64,000 nucleotides of DNA, from contig NC_077224.1 of the NCBI RefSeq assembly GCF_024763615.1, positions 43,348,712-43,412,711 of the forward strand, in the 5' to 3' direction. Position 1 is the first letter of the stretch; every line of letters starts with the position of its first letter. Made by a program: the position numbers and the translations under genes. The notes beneath the pieces were generated by a model that worked only from the letters and a program-made list of their open reading frames with translations, was not told the DNA's origin and ran no database searches. Shown here in pieces: positions 43,272 to 54,419 of this stretch. This DNA is from Phlebotomus papatasi. Its lineage: Eukaryota > Arthropoda > Insecta > Diptera > Psychodidae.

Positions 43272-44944
43272 TTCCACAGAAATCAAATCTAATACGAACT
43301 TATAGATATTAATAGTATAATCTAGGTTAATATCACCTTCTTCTTTTAATACGTGGCTCATAGCCCTTATTTCAGCCTTCAGAGAACTTATATGAGGATT
43401 CATGGTAATAAACCCAGTTCCATTCAAATTTTGTTATATAGTCCTAGCCTTATTTAGGAAGAGATAAGAAAGTGGGTCTTCTATATTTAGACGAAATGGC
43501 AACATGATGGTGAATTTTGATTAATTTGAGATTCTTAAGCAATTACAGATGCAGAGAGAATCAAAATTTGAATGTGGTCGTAAAGATGATGGTAATGAAA
43601 TGGGATTAAGAGTCTGAGTTTATATGGGATTGTTTCTTTTTTATCTTCTCCAGCCCTTCCCTTGGAGGTCCACACCCCTGGCAAATGCACAGAGAATGGA
43701 TTTAGATAAGATTTTCGACAGGGTGGAGCAAGTGAATTTGCTCGTGTTAGAGGGGAGATGTAGGAGAGAGACTCTTGAAATCCCATAAATAAATAAATAA
43801 CCCGCCTTTTGTGCAAACTTAAGCTGAAAGTTCGAGGGAAGAGGGTAATAATAATAAAATTCACTCTGTGCATTGTTTCTCTTTTTTTTTGCTGGCTTGA
43901 AATGAGGGGGTAGGTTCGATGAGGGGGTTGCGCATAAAAAGGGCGGCATGTTGGAGATATTGGCAATGAGGTGAAAAGAGAATGGTTTCAAAATGCGATG
44001 GGGTGCAGGGGAAAAGGAACACAATGAAATGGGGGGATATGGGATGATATCTTGTTGTGCATGAATGCCATCGCAAGGTCCTCACCATTTCTGCGTTGGG
44101 GCTGGGGGAGCAACACGATGGAATGAAATAAAAATAGCGAGGGGTGAAATGCCCGAAAATTCCATATCGCCTTCCCTTTTCGTAGCAATACAACACGAAA
44201 TTTCACCTCCGTGAAAAGATAAAAGGGAGTTTATTACATTTGTTTTATGACTGTAATTTTGCAAAAAGGGACGCTTTTCAACCCCCTCATCCCATTCTAA
44301 CCAGGAACTCCAATGGGCTTTTATCATAACACATACGCCACATTTTGTATCGTTCTCGGTTTTAGTTATACCCATAATAAGCCACCACCCTATGTTTCTG
44401 TTTTCTTGTTTTTTTTTTTCCTTTGTGCACCCCTCAACGTGCGATACAACTCGCTCATCTCAATAGAATTTACACCTTAAAGGCAACAACATTTCATTCC
44501 CTTCCTTCAGTTGTTGGACCCCATCCGGCATAGGCTTTAATGCTGAGCCACCCCCTCTTGGAGAGGTGATGGGCACATTTTAGGTGAAATTTTACCTAAT
44601 TTCGATCACGCTTTACAATGTAGGTTTTCTGTTTTTACAACAAATTGCAATTTACGACTCTTTAGCCAATGATGAAGTTCAACGTGTTTCACCAAGGGGG
44701 GTTAGTATCTCATTTTAGGGGCACTTTCAGGCAGAGGGTGGTGAATTGATTGCTTTCTGCCGTTGGTGTTTTCACCCAAATATTCACTTTCACTTTTTTC
44801 TGTGCCTTAACTCTAAGAAAAACTCTTTATATACCGCTTGGAATCGAGCTTGGAATACAGAAAGAGTCAATTTTCTTGGAAGGTTCTTAAAGACTTTTCA
44901 ATAATTTATCTCGAAATATAGGAATATTGTTGAGGCTTTTCGGA
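43272..44944. other. Unique non-coding island
   Basis: Single-copy sequence with strong purine richness on + at 43,700-44,110, which opens several overlapping - strand frames (e.g. 43,535-43,966, 43,641-44,024). Their overlap in three frames shows they are composition artefacts, not genes. Confidence 0.45.
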
Positions 44945-44950
44945 GGCAGA

Positions 44951-45505
44951 CAAAATCCCGAACGCCAAGATCCCGAAAGTCAAAATCCCGAATGTTTAAA
45001 ATCCTGAAAGCCAAAACCCCGAATGTTCAAAATCGTATACGGAGAAAAGTGTTCGACTGGATAATCTCTAAAACCGGTGGCAGCCAAAATACCGAATGCC
45101 AAAATCCCGAAAGCCACAATCCCGAGAGCCAAAATCCCGAAGGCCAAAATCCCGAAAGCCGAAACCCCAAATGTTTAAAATCGTGAAAGGGATAAAATTA
45201 TATGGAGGAAAATGTTTAGAATAATTTCCCAAGACATAGAAGATTTCCCTTTGCCTTCCGCAAGCCTGGGTGCAATCGTGGGAGTAGCTATGACACTTTT
45301 AAGAATTCGGGATTTTGGCTTTCGGAATTTTGGCTTTCAGAATTTTGGCCAATTCGGGATTTTGGCGTTTGGGATTTTGGCATTCGGGATTTTGACTTTC
45401 GAGATCTTGACTAATTCGGGATTTTGCCTAATTAGGGATTTTGGCTTTTGGGATTTTGGCTTTCGGGATTTTAGCTTTCGGGATTTTGGCGTTCGAGATT
45501 TTGAC
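44951..45505. repeat. Fold-back of a 15-bp minisatellite
   Basis: The left arm (44,951-45,175) is many copies of GCCAAAATCCCGAAA and variants. The right arm (45,305-45,505) is many copies of the complement TTTCGGGATTTTGGC. A 130-bp non-repetitive spacer separates them. The whole could form a large hairpin. Repeated Asn-Pro-Glu frames across it are a by-product of the repeat. The element type is unknown; no TSD was identified. Confidence 0.8.
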
Positions 45506-45881
45506 CGGGACCCGAGGGCTTCAAATGACCAAAACAGAATCTTTGTGCAGTACAATTAGAATGAAAATTTTTGATTTATATTTAAGACATAGTTTTAGTT
45601 TTGATTAAAACATATTTTAAATTCCTTTTTATTAAATTCATTTTATTCCTTCAAGTCCAGTTTGTCGTGTTATATAGGCTTCAGAATTAAGATTTGATCA
45701 TATGGCTCAACTTCTCTAATTTTTTTATCAGTCAGGTATATTTTTTTGGAAATTTTTGACCTAGGATTAGATCATTCAAAGCAAACGACCTTTTAGGTTT
45801 TGCAAAACCAATGAAATTGGTTGATATGCAGGATTTTGAGACCTTCAAGAATTGGGCTATTCTAATCTGAAGGCCACTTTG
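45506..45881. other. AT-rich spacer, no feature seen
   Basis: I saw no repeat copy or gene. Confidence 0.4.
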
Positions 45882-45965
45882 TGACCTCTACATTGGACAC
45901 AATTTTCGTCAGAAATTGCCTTATTAAAAAAGAATTAACGTTTCTACTTACGTGTGTAGAGGCCT
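45882..45965. mobile_element. Diverged Harbinger-like MITE (AGGCCTCTACAC family)
   Basis: GACCTCTACATTGG, CAATTTTCGTCAGAAATTGC and GTGTGTAGAGGCCT follow the order seen at 17,680-17,819. The right end is followed by TTA (45,966-45,968). The centre is shorter than in the other copy and the left flank is unclear. Confidence 0.6.
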
Positions 45966-46125
45966 TTAGGCAAGGCAAGAAGAAAAACAAGTTAAAACGG
46001 TTATATTAAAGAATTTGAAATAATAACTCCGATTTTTACGAAAATTTTTACCATATTCCAAAGAACTTAATCTTTAACTTTATTAGGAGAAAAATAATAC
46101 TAGTAATGTCTTTTTTATAATTAAG

Positions 46126-46338
46126 CGAATAAGCGCGCTACCTTCGGACGACTCAAGTTTGAGACAACTGATTTTTTTTTATATTACTGATGGATTTGAC
46201 CCATGGGTCTTTTTCGGAAATTTGCGGCGTTGGACTAGTTATTAAAATATAATATTATAATGAATAAAATTATTAAAAACTTATTAAAATAATGAGTTGT
46301 TCGAAGCTTGAGTCGTCCGAAGGTACTGTGCTTTCCCC
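46126..46338. mobile_element. TA-type MITE (CCTTCGGACGACTCAAGC family), intact copy
   Basis: CCTTCGGACGACTCAAG at 46,141 is mirrored by CTTGAGTCGTCCGAAGG at 46,309-46,324. The outer 15 bp on the right, ending TTTCCCC before TA (46,339-46,340), fits the general TA|GGGGRA end. The left outer 15 bp is diverged. It is 213 bp and the reference copy for 1-111, 344-833 and 7,306-7,422. Confidence 0.8.
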
Positions 46339-46341
46339 TAA

Positions 46342-46473
46342 GGGCCTTGACAGACTTGAGGATTAGCCGAGAGACGGCTTAGCGTAATTATATTAGAAAT
46401 AATGGTTAAACCACATTTCTATCATTTTCCACTAAGCCGTATCTCGGCTTAAGTCCTAAGTGTGTCGAGGACC
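46342..46473. mobile_element. Harbinger-like MITE (GGGCCTTGACAGAC family), TAA TSD
   Basis: GGGCCTTGACAGACTTGAGG and the diverged complement GTGTGTCGAGGACC are flanked by TAA (46,339-46,341 and 46,474-46,476). The inner arms AGCCGAGAGACGGCTTAG and CTAAGCCGTATCTCGGCTT are complementary. It is 132 bp, inserted directly at the end of the preceding MITE. Confidence 0.8.
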
Positions 46474-46476
46474 TAA

Positions 46477-47706
46477 GCATCTTTAGCCCTATAATATTCT
46501 GCATAACAGCAGCTGGCATTAAATTTTCCGTTGTAAGTCTTTAGCAGTTCATCAGTTGCCCTCTGTATCATTTTGGTAGTCTTCTCCATCACGTTTTTAT
46601 ATTCCTACCATAGAACCCCATCAGCAAAGGGGCTGATGGAATTTTCAAGGGAGAGAAATGGACTTAAAGTGCAAACAAGAAATGTAACTTAGAGAATCCC
46701 TTTGGTTTTTCTTTTTCACCAAGACATTAGCTCGAATATAGGAGATATTTTCTAATTTTCAACCTCACCAACCAGCAAAAGAAAAAAAAAAACAGAAGGG
46801 AAGCTCCCCAGCAAAAGATCAAGGAGCAAAATGCAAAAGTCTTGAGGGAGGCATTTCGTAATGGATGGGACATATTTCATCGCCATAAGATTTTTCTCCG
46901 GAGGAAGATATTCCCTGGTGCTGCGTCATGAAAGTTTCACCTTGTCAGGGTGAATTTTATGAAGTGAGAAGACGTGAAATAAATAATGTATTATGAAAAT
47001 AATGAAATACTGGGTGCGATGAATTCTACTTTGGTTACCTGGGCTGATGGGAGAATTTGGGCATATTTCAAACCCCTTTTTTTTGACGATTTTACCTTCG
47101 CGAGCCTTGGCTTGGAATAGAAAAGGTTATGGAGTTGGGACTTTTAGGGGTTGAGTTCAATATGCATCAGGATCCTCTTTGTGGCAAAGTCACCAACACA
47201 CCACCCACTGTGGAATTATGAAAGATACTTAAACCTAAACTAATCTCTTTATATGAGGGGAGATAAAGTTGGTAAATTAAAGTGGTGTTCATCTAACGCA
47301 CACATTTGTTTTGGGGCTTTCACAATGGGGTGTTTTCCTTAATTTTCCCCAGCTTCAAGTGCACCAAGAGTTACCTGCAACATTGGATTAAAGTATCTAC
47401 CACTTTTAGTGCTTTGGTAATGTCGCATGGAGGAGCTTAAGGGGCAAATCCTCTGTCCGAGTTATTTGATTCTCTCTAAATATTAACCCAGCTTCTCTTT
47501 TAGGACAAATACCAGATTGGGAATACAAATTTTGTTATAGATGAACTCTGTGAACTGTTGCATTTGTTACTAATTCAAAACGTTAAATTTTCGGTTTTAA
47601 TGGTTTTAATGCTTTCAGGTTTAAGAGCGAGTGAATTTATTTATTTTACTCTTCAGTTTTTCGAATGAAAAACGTATATTTTTCTATTTATCTTGAATTA
47701 CTTTTG
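46477..47706. other. Unique non-coding island
   Basis: Single-copy sequence without a supported frame. The 46,600-47,460 part is GC-richer. Confidence 0.4.
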
Positions 47707-47708
47707 TA

Positions 47709-47924
47709 GGGGAATGTAGGCATGATTCGCACAGAGTGAACCTTCAAACGATGCGAATTTTCTCTTAGTTTGCAAAGAGCTGACTTGCCATTTCTTATCT
47801 CGTTTCATGAGCTTAATAATTATCTATCTTATGTCTAAAAAATTACGTACTAGCTCTTTGCAAACAAAGAGAAAATTTGCATTGTTTGAAGGCTTACTTT
47901 GTGCGAAGCATGCCAACATTTCCT
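47709..47924. mobile_element. TA|GGGGAATGTAGGCATGATTCGCAC MITE, copy 1
   Basis: Inverted ends (left GGGGAATGTAGGCATGATTC; right GCGAAGCATGCCAACATTTCCT) are flanked by TA (47,707-47,708 and 47,925-47,926). It is 216 bp, the same length and orientation as the copy at 51,939. The central TCTCGTTTCATGAGCTTAAT is shared exactly. Confidence 0.9.
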
Positions 47925-47926
47925 TA

Positions 47927-48279
47927 TATAAATAATTTAGGATATAGATTTTATTTATTAGATCAATTTTCTTAAGTAAATAAGTAAAATGGTTTTTTTA
48001 TAACTTATTAATAAAATAACTTTAAAAAACCAAATTAATTTCATTTTTAAGCTTTACTGATTTTTTCCAAATTGAAAACAAAATGAAATTTAACATATTT
48101 TGTAAAGGTTTAACAAAACAATTGATATGAAGTTTATTACATTTATTCCTAAATATCAGATGAAAAAAAAAGTTTTTTCTTAGATTTTAATGCTTTTAAA
48201 TTGATTAACTTACGAGTTATAAATATTAAGAAGGAACTCTTCTATATTGACAAATTTTTGAAATCGTGAATCGTAAATA
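47927..48279. other. AT-rich spacer, no feature seen
   Basis: No repeat copy or gene was seen. Confidence 0.4.
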
Positions 48280-48283
48280 TTAA

Positions 48284-48423
48284 CCCTTTAAGGGCGATTG
48301 GGTCACCCGTGACCCAAAAATGAAATTTTTCCTACGGTCTTCTAAATCTGTATTTTGCTATAAAAAGTTAGAAAAAATGATTTTTTCTGACCCTCGATTT
48401 TTGACCTTCTCGTCCTTAAAGGG
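48284..48423. mobile_element. piggyBac-like TTAA mini-element
   Basis: Ends CCCTTTAAGGGCGA and its complement TCGTCCTTAAAGGG are preceded by TTAA (48,280-48,283) and followed by TTGA (48,424-48,427), a one-base-changed duplicate. It has the same end family as 6,370-7,145. It is 140 bp, with a perfect palindrome GGGTCACCCGTGACCC at 48,299-48,314. Confidence 0.8.
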
Positions 48424-48427
48424 TTGA

Positions 48428-50857
48428 AGCGTAAATCGAAATATTTCGATTTTTAATCCGGAAAACATCGTAGTTTCATCTCACAGATCAGAATGAGTAA
48501 ATTAGATGTACTCTATAAGCGACTATTCGCTTTTGTATTATTTAACTAACTAAAAATAGTAAATTTTCATTTTTGTGGAATAATTTTAATTGGAGCTTTG
48601 TAGTGTTGATGTCCTCTAGAGTAATTCGGAAGGACTAACATATGCCATAATCACAATCACATGTTACAATTTGTATAAATTTTGATCTAAGCTCAACTGT
48701 TTGGCTTCGCGAGGCATTTGTGTTCAATATTAAGCATCAAACAACGGAACGACCAACGCGTTCCTGGCCAAAATGGCTACACAGTAGCTCGACAAAGTCC
48801 ATGCTTAAGCATATAATATTAAATTTGGTCTTATCAGCAGGAATTTCACCAAGATCCAAATTTGTTTCCTGCATCCTCGCATGCTCATGCGAATATTTTC
48901 CTATTTATTGAAGCAACTAAATACTTTAATCCAAAATGACTAATACGAGCTCAATTCTCGATTGTACATAAAGTTGCATTAGGTGTTATTCTGGGAAAGC
49001 CTCCATGCATGGGTCTTTTTCGGGCAATTTGGATTGAAGTGGGTGGGTTTGGCATAAAGCCCTTACAGCTGAATATCTCAACTTAATCCACATATTGCCT
49101 AAATAGCATCATACAAACATATATAAAATCGATTCTAGTAGTTTGTGGTGAGTGGGTGATGGAGTGAGTTTTAGGTAATTCGAAACATGTGATTTAATAC
49201 GGCCTATTTCTCACAATTTCCATTACATGGTTGGGACTTCTGTTGGATGTTTTCCTGCAATGGGGGGGGAGGAGTATGCTTGGTCTAATGAATGAGAGGG
49301 GTTGCCTCAATGGAGACTCAACTACGATGCTCCGTGGGTGGAAAACCACATGGTACAAGCCACCTCCTGAGAGAAATCGCTCACCATTTAATACACACCT
49401 TTGCGTACAACACACGGCAGGGGATACTCCAAGGAAACTCTTGGAGTGTTGGATGCTTGTGCAGAGAGCAAGAGGTTTTTCCATGGGGGTTGTGAGAGAT
49501 TTGGGATTAAGATACACATACACATCACCTAAAGGTTTACTACATTAGCTTCGTCTGAATTAAATTAAAGGTCTCCCCTAGATATTTGTCTTCTATTGGG
49601 GAACGAGGGAGTTCATTGGAGAGTAGGGGATGGTCTATATAGCATGTCAAAAATTCACCTTAAACTCCCATCGTGATCTATTATGGAACTCAATTGGGCG
49701 ATGAGATGAATCATTATGGCAGCATTTTAATACATATTACATGCCAGATATTCTTGAAAATTTCATAAATATTTGCACTCTATCAATAGACACAAATTCC
49801 GAGGGATGGAATCTGGCCCAGGAGACTACATCGGAGGTGTGGGGTGGTTTTTTTTTCTGCTTCCATCTTCAAGGACTCATCTCTATGCCATGTCTGAGGA
49901 GAAAAATTGCAATAAAAGGAAAGAAAAACATGGTACCAAAATTTGATTTGGCACCCCATTTTTTCTCTTCTTTTCTTCTTGCCACCCTCGCACAACCTAT
50001 CCCCTCTTTGATGCCATAAAATTCTGATATAACACCAAATTTACCCCCTTTTTATGTCTTTCCCATTTTTTCTCAGCTCTACACTTTTTCCCCACGTCAA
50101 GGGGATAATCAAAAGAGGGAATTTAGTACCGAATTTGTCCTTTAGAAAAGAAGCGCTTAAAAATATTATTAACACGTAGAAAGGTATTATAATTGTTCTT
50201 GACCTTAAAATAACCTTCTCAATTGAATAGGATAAATAGTAAGAAATATTTCCTAACGGTTTGTTAGAAAAAGAGAAAACTTACAGAAATCCCATTAATC
50301 AAGACCGATTTAATCTAACCTAAAAATAAAACAATAAGATCTTCAAACTAAACATTGCACGAAATTTAGATTTTTGCAAGAATAAAAACTATTATATGCT
50401 ATAAAAGATTTTTTATAGCATAACCTATCCTAAAAGATAATTTTCAAAGGTTATTAACTCAAATTAGGTCAATGTCTTACAGGCTTATTAAGATGTCCTT
50501 GAAGGTGCGACCATTTTAATTTTAAAAAATGCACAACATCTTTTAAGATAAGATAATAATACGACGATATAAAAAATCTAACCTAAAAATTAAAATTGGA
50601 AATTAAAAAGAAATATACTTGACACAAATGATAAAACCTAAGTGTGTTTTGAATAATTAGAAAATGTTTATGATTATTTTTTTAAATCCTAAATTAGAAT
50701 ATTCTAAACCTACTTAGTGTTGTCCAACCTTTAAAATCTGAATCAACTAGTCAACGAATGGCTCTATAAAATAGTCTGTCATGTAAGATCGGTTCAAGAT
50801 TAAATATACTAATTCATTGTAAAATCTAATTCGCGAAATGGATCTTTAGTACCCAAG
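48428..50857. other. Unique non-coding island followed by AT-rich sequence
   Basis: The segment 48,590-50,110 is single-copy. Frames at 49,194-49,523 (-) and 49,231-49,548 (+) are fully opposed and have no domain. From 50,110 to 50,857 the DNA is AT-rich with frequent CCTAA/TTAGG words (e.g. AACCTATCCTAAAAG near 50,423). Confidence 0.4.
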
Positions 50858-51253
50858 AGACTTAATAGAAAAATTTATTAATTTCGTGATAAACTGAAAT
50901 ATGTTTAGTTGGCAATAATATACTATAAAATAGTGTGAAATTAAAAGTAGGGAAAAGTACTCTCCTTCGAACGTTCATGCCTTCGAATAATGTAAATATC
51001 CTCTCATTTTTTTCTGAAAGGCTTACACATAATTATCAACAATTGATAATAAAGCTAACTAATATTTAATAGAAATGTGTAAATCTCTTAGGAAAACTTA
51101 AAGAAAATTTACGTTATTCGAAGGCATGAATGTTCGAATGGAGAGTACTTTCCCCTACTTTTAATTTCAAATTAATTTATAACATTATTGCTAACTAAAC
51201 ATATTTCTGATATCACGATTTAATAAATTTTTCTATTAAGTCTCTATAAAAAT
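50858..51253. repeat. Large palindrome centred on a TA MITE
   Basis: The arms 50,858-50,947 and 51,158-51,253 are inverted repeats of each other (AGACTTAATAGAAAAATTTATT; ATATGTTTAGTTGGCAATAAT; GTGAAATTAAAAGTA). The TA-flanked element 50,950-51,155 lies exactly between them. Either the MITE inserted at the centre of an older palindrome or a much longer element ends in these arms. Confidence 0.75.
50950..51155. mobile_element. TA|GGGGAAAGTACTCTCC MITE
   Basis: The inverted ends extend about 50 bp (GTACTCTCCTTCGAACGTTC; ATGCCTTCGAATAA). The left end reads GGGAAAAGTACTCTCC and the right end GGAGAGTACTTTCCCC, flanked by TA (50,948-50,949 and 51,156-51,157). It is 206 bp and non-coding. Confidence 0.85.
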
Positions 51254-51936
51254 TGTTTACCACAAATAATTAAATAAAAACTGCTGATATTAAAAATAAT
51301 ATTTTTTTAAAAAACAAATGTGTTCTAGCCTAAACATAAGTACAAAGAACATTTTTTTTAAGTTTTGAAAATGTTCTATTTTAGTTTTCGTGTTTTACAT
51401 TTCGTATTTGGGAAACTACGTAATATTCTTAATATAATAAAAGTAATATATTTTAAAAAGCTTGCGTCCCAAAAAAAAAACTTTTTTTTTAAATTTTGTG
51501 TTGAGTCTGTTTTGAATAGGATTTTTTAAAATGTTCGTACCTACTTCTAAAAGCTTTCAAAATTAGGTATGCTTGAAGCAAATGTGAAAGAATTCCATCT
51601 GATTGGTATTCTATAGGACTACAAAACCAGTTATTGTTTTATGAACAACCTAACCTAAGTTAACCTAATCTTGTTAGGTTAAGTAAATTTACAAAATTAA
51701 TGAGAGGATTATAGCATTACTAATGGTGTATCGATACTTATGACTTCCTCGCAGAAATTTACAATTTTTATTACAAAATGATTTTGAAAAAACGACAATA
51801 TTAAGAATATTGATGTTCTAGCATATCAAATATTCTTAAATCTTTGGTTCTTTGCAATCATTTATATACTAACAAAAATTGAAGACGTCTGCGAAGAGAC
51901 CGTAAGTAATGCTGCAATCCTTCCTTAAAATATCCA
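51254..51936. other. AT-rich spacer
   Basis: CCTAACCTAAGTTAACCTAA...TTAGGTTAA at 51,649-51,683 is weakly self-complementary. Nothing else was recognised. Confidence 0.4.
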
Positions 51937-51938
51937 TA

Positions 51939-52154
51939 GGGGAATGTAGGTATGTTTCGCACAGAGTGAACCTCCAAACGATGCGAATTTTCTCTTTGTT
52001 TGCAAAGAGCTGACTTACCATTTCTTATCTCGTTTCATGAGCTTAATAATTATCTATCTTATGGCTAAGAAATGACGAACTAGCTCTTTGTAAATAAAGA
52101 AAAAATTTGCGTTGTTTCAAAGCTCACTCTATGCGAACCATGCCAATATTCCCC
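51939..52154. mobile_element. TA|GGGGAATGTAGGCATGATTCGCAC MITE, copy 2
   Basis: This is 216 bp with TA flanks (51,937-51,938 and 52,155-52,156), aligned end to end with 47,709-47,924. The right end CCAATATTCCCC is better preserved here than in copy 1. Confidence 0.9.
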
Positions 52155-52156
52155 TA

Positions 52157-53518
52157 CCTAAATTAAAATTATCCCTAAAATCTTAGAAAAAAAGAGGATG
52201 GAATTTTATGTGCCAATGACATACCCCTCGGCTTTTTCTATCGTTTGCATAAAGATTGAAGGCAATTCTCTTGGGGGTGAAAATCTAAATTGTCTATACG
52301 CAAAATTTACCGTGTTTGGGGATGTAAAATGCAGAGAAAATGACAAAAGTGTCCAATTTCCCCAAACACTCTCTGCTCATTCAATCATATGCGTTCTTGA
52401 AGGGGTTGGCATTTGATGGGGGGTTTTCTCTTTTTCGATGAAATGTGTTAAATCTGCGTTGTTTATTCTTTTAGCCTATACACATTGTGAAAAATATTTC
52501 ATCAATAAAGTCACATATTTGATTGTTTTTGTGACTGTTCAGCCCGATGGACCAGAAATTGGAGAGAAATGTCCCTGGGTAAGAGCGACCAGAATGATAT
52601 GAGGAAAAAGTTCTAGGGGTGATTGTATTTGGGGAATTTGGGACTGGTTTTTTCCCCATTTTCTTTTGTGGAATAAAAATTGAACTGAGAGAGTTGATAG
52701 TCTCGAAAGTGAATGGGGAAAATGGAATAACAGCAATGGTCCATAGCTTTCACTTTACTCTCTCATCCCATGGGAGTCTTCAGCCGGGGAGGGGGAGTAA
52801 GAATGGGGAAAGACACTCTTTTAGTTGTATCAAAGACAAAGTCCTAAAACTGAGTAAACTTTTAGATGAAAATCACCCTTCCCCGTATCTTGACGCTACT
52901 GTTTTGTATTCAAAATGCATCCTTAGGGACTTGGCACCAGCCAAATGGAGAGACAGGCACATGTAACCTTAGTGTGGGGGTGGCCTTTTGGCATCAAGTG
53001 AAAGTGAGAGAAAATTACGCATTCGTCGCACAGGAGGAAAATTCCGACATGGTGGTTAGGATGACTCACGGTTTCTGTCTGAAGACACTGGGGGCTCCTC
53101 TTCACACAATCAGCTTCCCTCTGGGGGAAGATATTCCCTTCAAAGCCATGCACATGCCAATCTACACCTCACTTTGACGGGCTTTTCTATGCTGAAGACA
53201 TGAACGCAATTGGAGCCCTCGTTGAGTGACTCAGGATTAAATTTGCGGTGATGTAAGGATGTGTTTTAGGGCTACATCTTATTTGGTACGCGTCTCGTGG
53301 GATTTCTCAAGTTAGATATTCTTTCGGAAAACTCTAGCTTATGTTCTTTGAGTTAGAGGATGAGCCTAGTTAGACGGAATTTATGCTTACACTTTCATCA
53401 TACCCTCCCTGAGATAGGGGTCAGAATATTGCAAACAACTTGAAGACCATTGATCGATTCAATCCAAAACCAGGTTCTACCGGTTTTACAATTGTCGAAT
53501 AGTTCCTACGTTTTAGAT
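52157..53518. other. Unique non-coding island
   Basis: Single-copy sequence with opposed frames of 60-115 codons (52,471-53,177). They overlap on both strands and lack a domain. No gene is called. Confidence 0.4.
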
Positions 53519-53608
53519 CAGGTATGTTCAAGAACCATTTGAAACCGAAAAAACGTCAAAATAAGTTTCATCATTTTTTCGGTTTCAAACGGTTCTTGCA
53601 CACCTCTG
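53519..53608. mobile_element. 90-bp hAT-like MITE
   Basis: About 34-bp inverted ends (CAGGTATG-like left end; right end GGTTCTTGCACACCTCTG) share AAGAACCRTTTGAAACCG. The flanks TTTTAGAT (53,511-53,518) and CTTTAGAT (53,609-53,616) match at 7 of 8 positions. An 8-bp duplication and a CAG.GGTGTGCAAG-type end fit the hAT superfamily. It is almost entirely inverted repeat. Confidence 0.75.
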
Positions 53609-54410
53609 CTTTAGATGTTGAAATTGTATTCATCGGACAAGAAATATCTTTTTTTTTTAAGTTATATATAATTTTTTTTTGAAAACAAGGACCACTCTCT
53701 CAGATAACTTTATAATTTTCTTTTCAAAATAAATTTCCAAAAACCTGTAATTATTTTAAGCTAACAAATATTTTTCTTCTCTTTCCAGGTGAGTTGAAGA
53801 TCTCTTAATCAACAAATGATACACAAACTGGTTGTTTGGAGTTTAAATTCAAGTGTCGCACTGTGACGTTAATTGAAAGGTATTGTGAAGTGAAGTTAGT
53901 TTAATGGTGAGGTTCTTAGTGTACATTTTGGCTTAGTCAGAAGTTCAATTTGCAATTAATTATACATTTTCTTCTTGCTATCAAATTCTTAAATTCGTGT
54001 CAATTTCATGTTCTGACTAGTAGACGGTACCGGGAAATGAAATTCCTTAAATTAAACCGGAAATTTCTAATTGTTCTTTGAAACTTTTACATTAATAATT
54101 AGCTTCATCAGGTATGAATGCAAAGTCTATTCATTACAACTAATCAATACCAGAATTCTTCACAAAAGGGGACAAACATAAGAACTTGATCGATTGAAAT
54201 GAGAAAACTAAATTCTAACATTTGTATTGGAAGATTTCTAAAAATTTGCAACAAAAAAAAACATTTTTGAATTAAGTGCAAAATATCGTGGTTATTTTAA
54301 TTGTGCTCTTGGAAGATCACTGACGAAAGATAAATAGAAACTCTTAAACTTTGTTGGACTGTTTTCCAATTTTTTTTTACAATCTTTCTGACGAGAAAGC
54401 TGAATGGCTT
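53609..54410. other. Unique intronic segment around the second recursive splice site
   Basis: AT-rich single-copy sequence, apart from the ratchet site at 53,788/53,789. All three + frames after the site contain early stops, so it does not look like the 5' end of a coding exon. Confidence 0.5.
53759..53795 (+). promoter_or_regulatory. Recursive splice (ratchet) site 2
   Basis: A good branchpoint match, CTAAC (53,761-53,765), lies about 24 nt before TTTTTCTTCTCTTTCCAG, which runs straight into GTGAGT at 53,789-53,794. This fused acceptor and donor is on the same strand as the site at 11,245, 42.5 kb downstream of it. Together they predict stepwise removal of one giant intron. Known from Drosophila long-intron genes; here it is sequence inference only. 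Confidence 0.85.
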
Positions 54411-54419
54411 TATTTTTAC

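Noticed and set aside
43535..44375. Several overlapping - strand frames of 72-143 codons
   Set aside because: All frames of the same strand are open at once because the + strand is purine-rich; this indicates composition, not selection.
44992..45559. Frames encoding repeated Asn-Pro-Glu or Phe-Gly motifs
   Set aside because: They are a direct translation of the 15-bp minisatellite in both arms of the fold-back, not a repeat protein.
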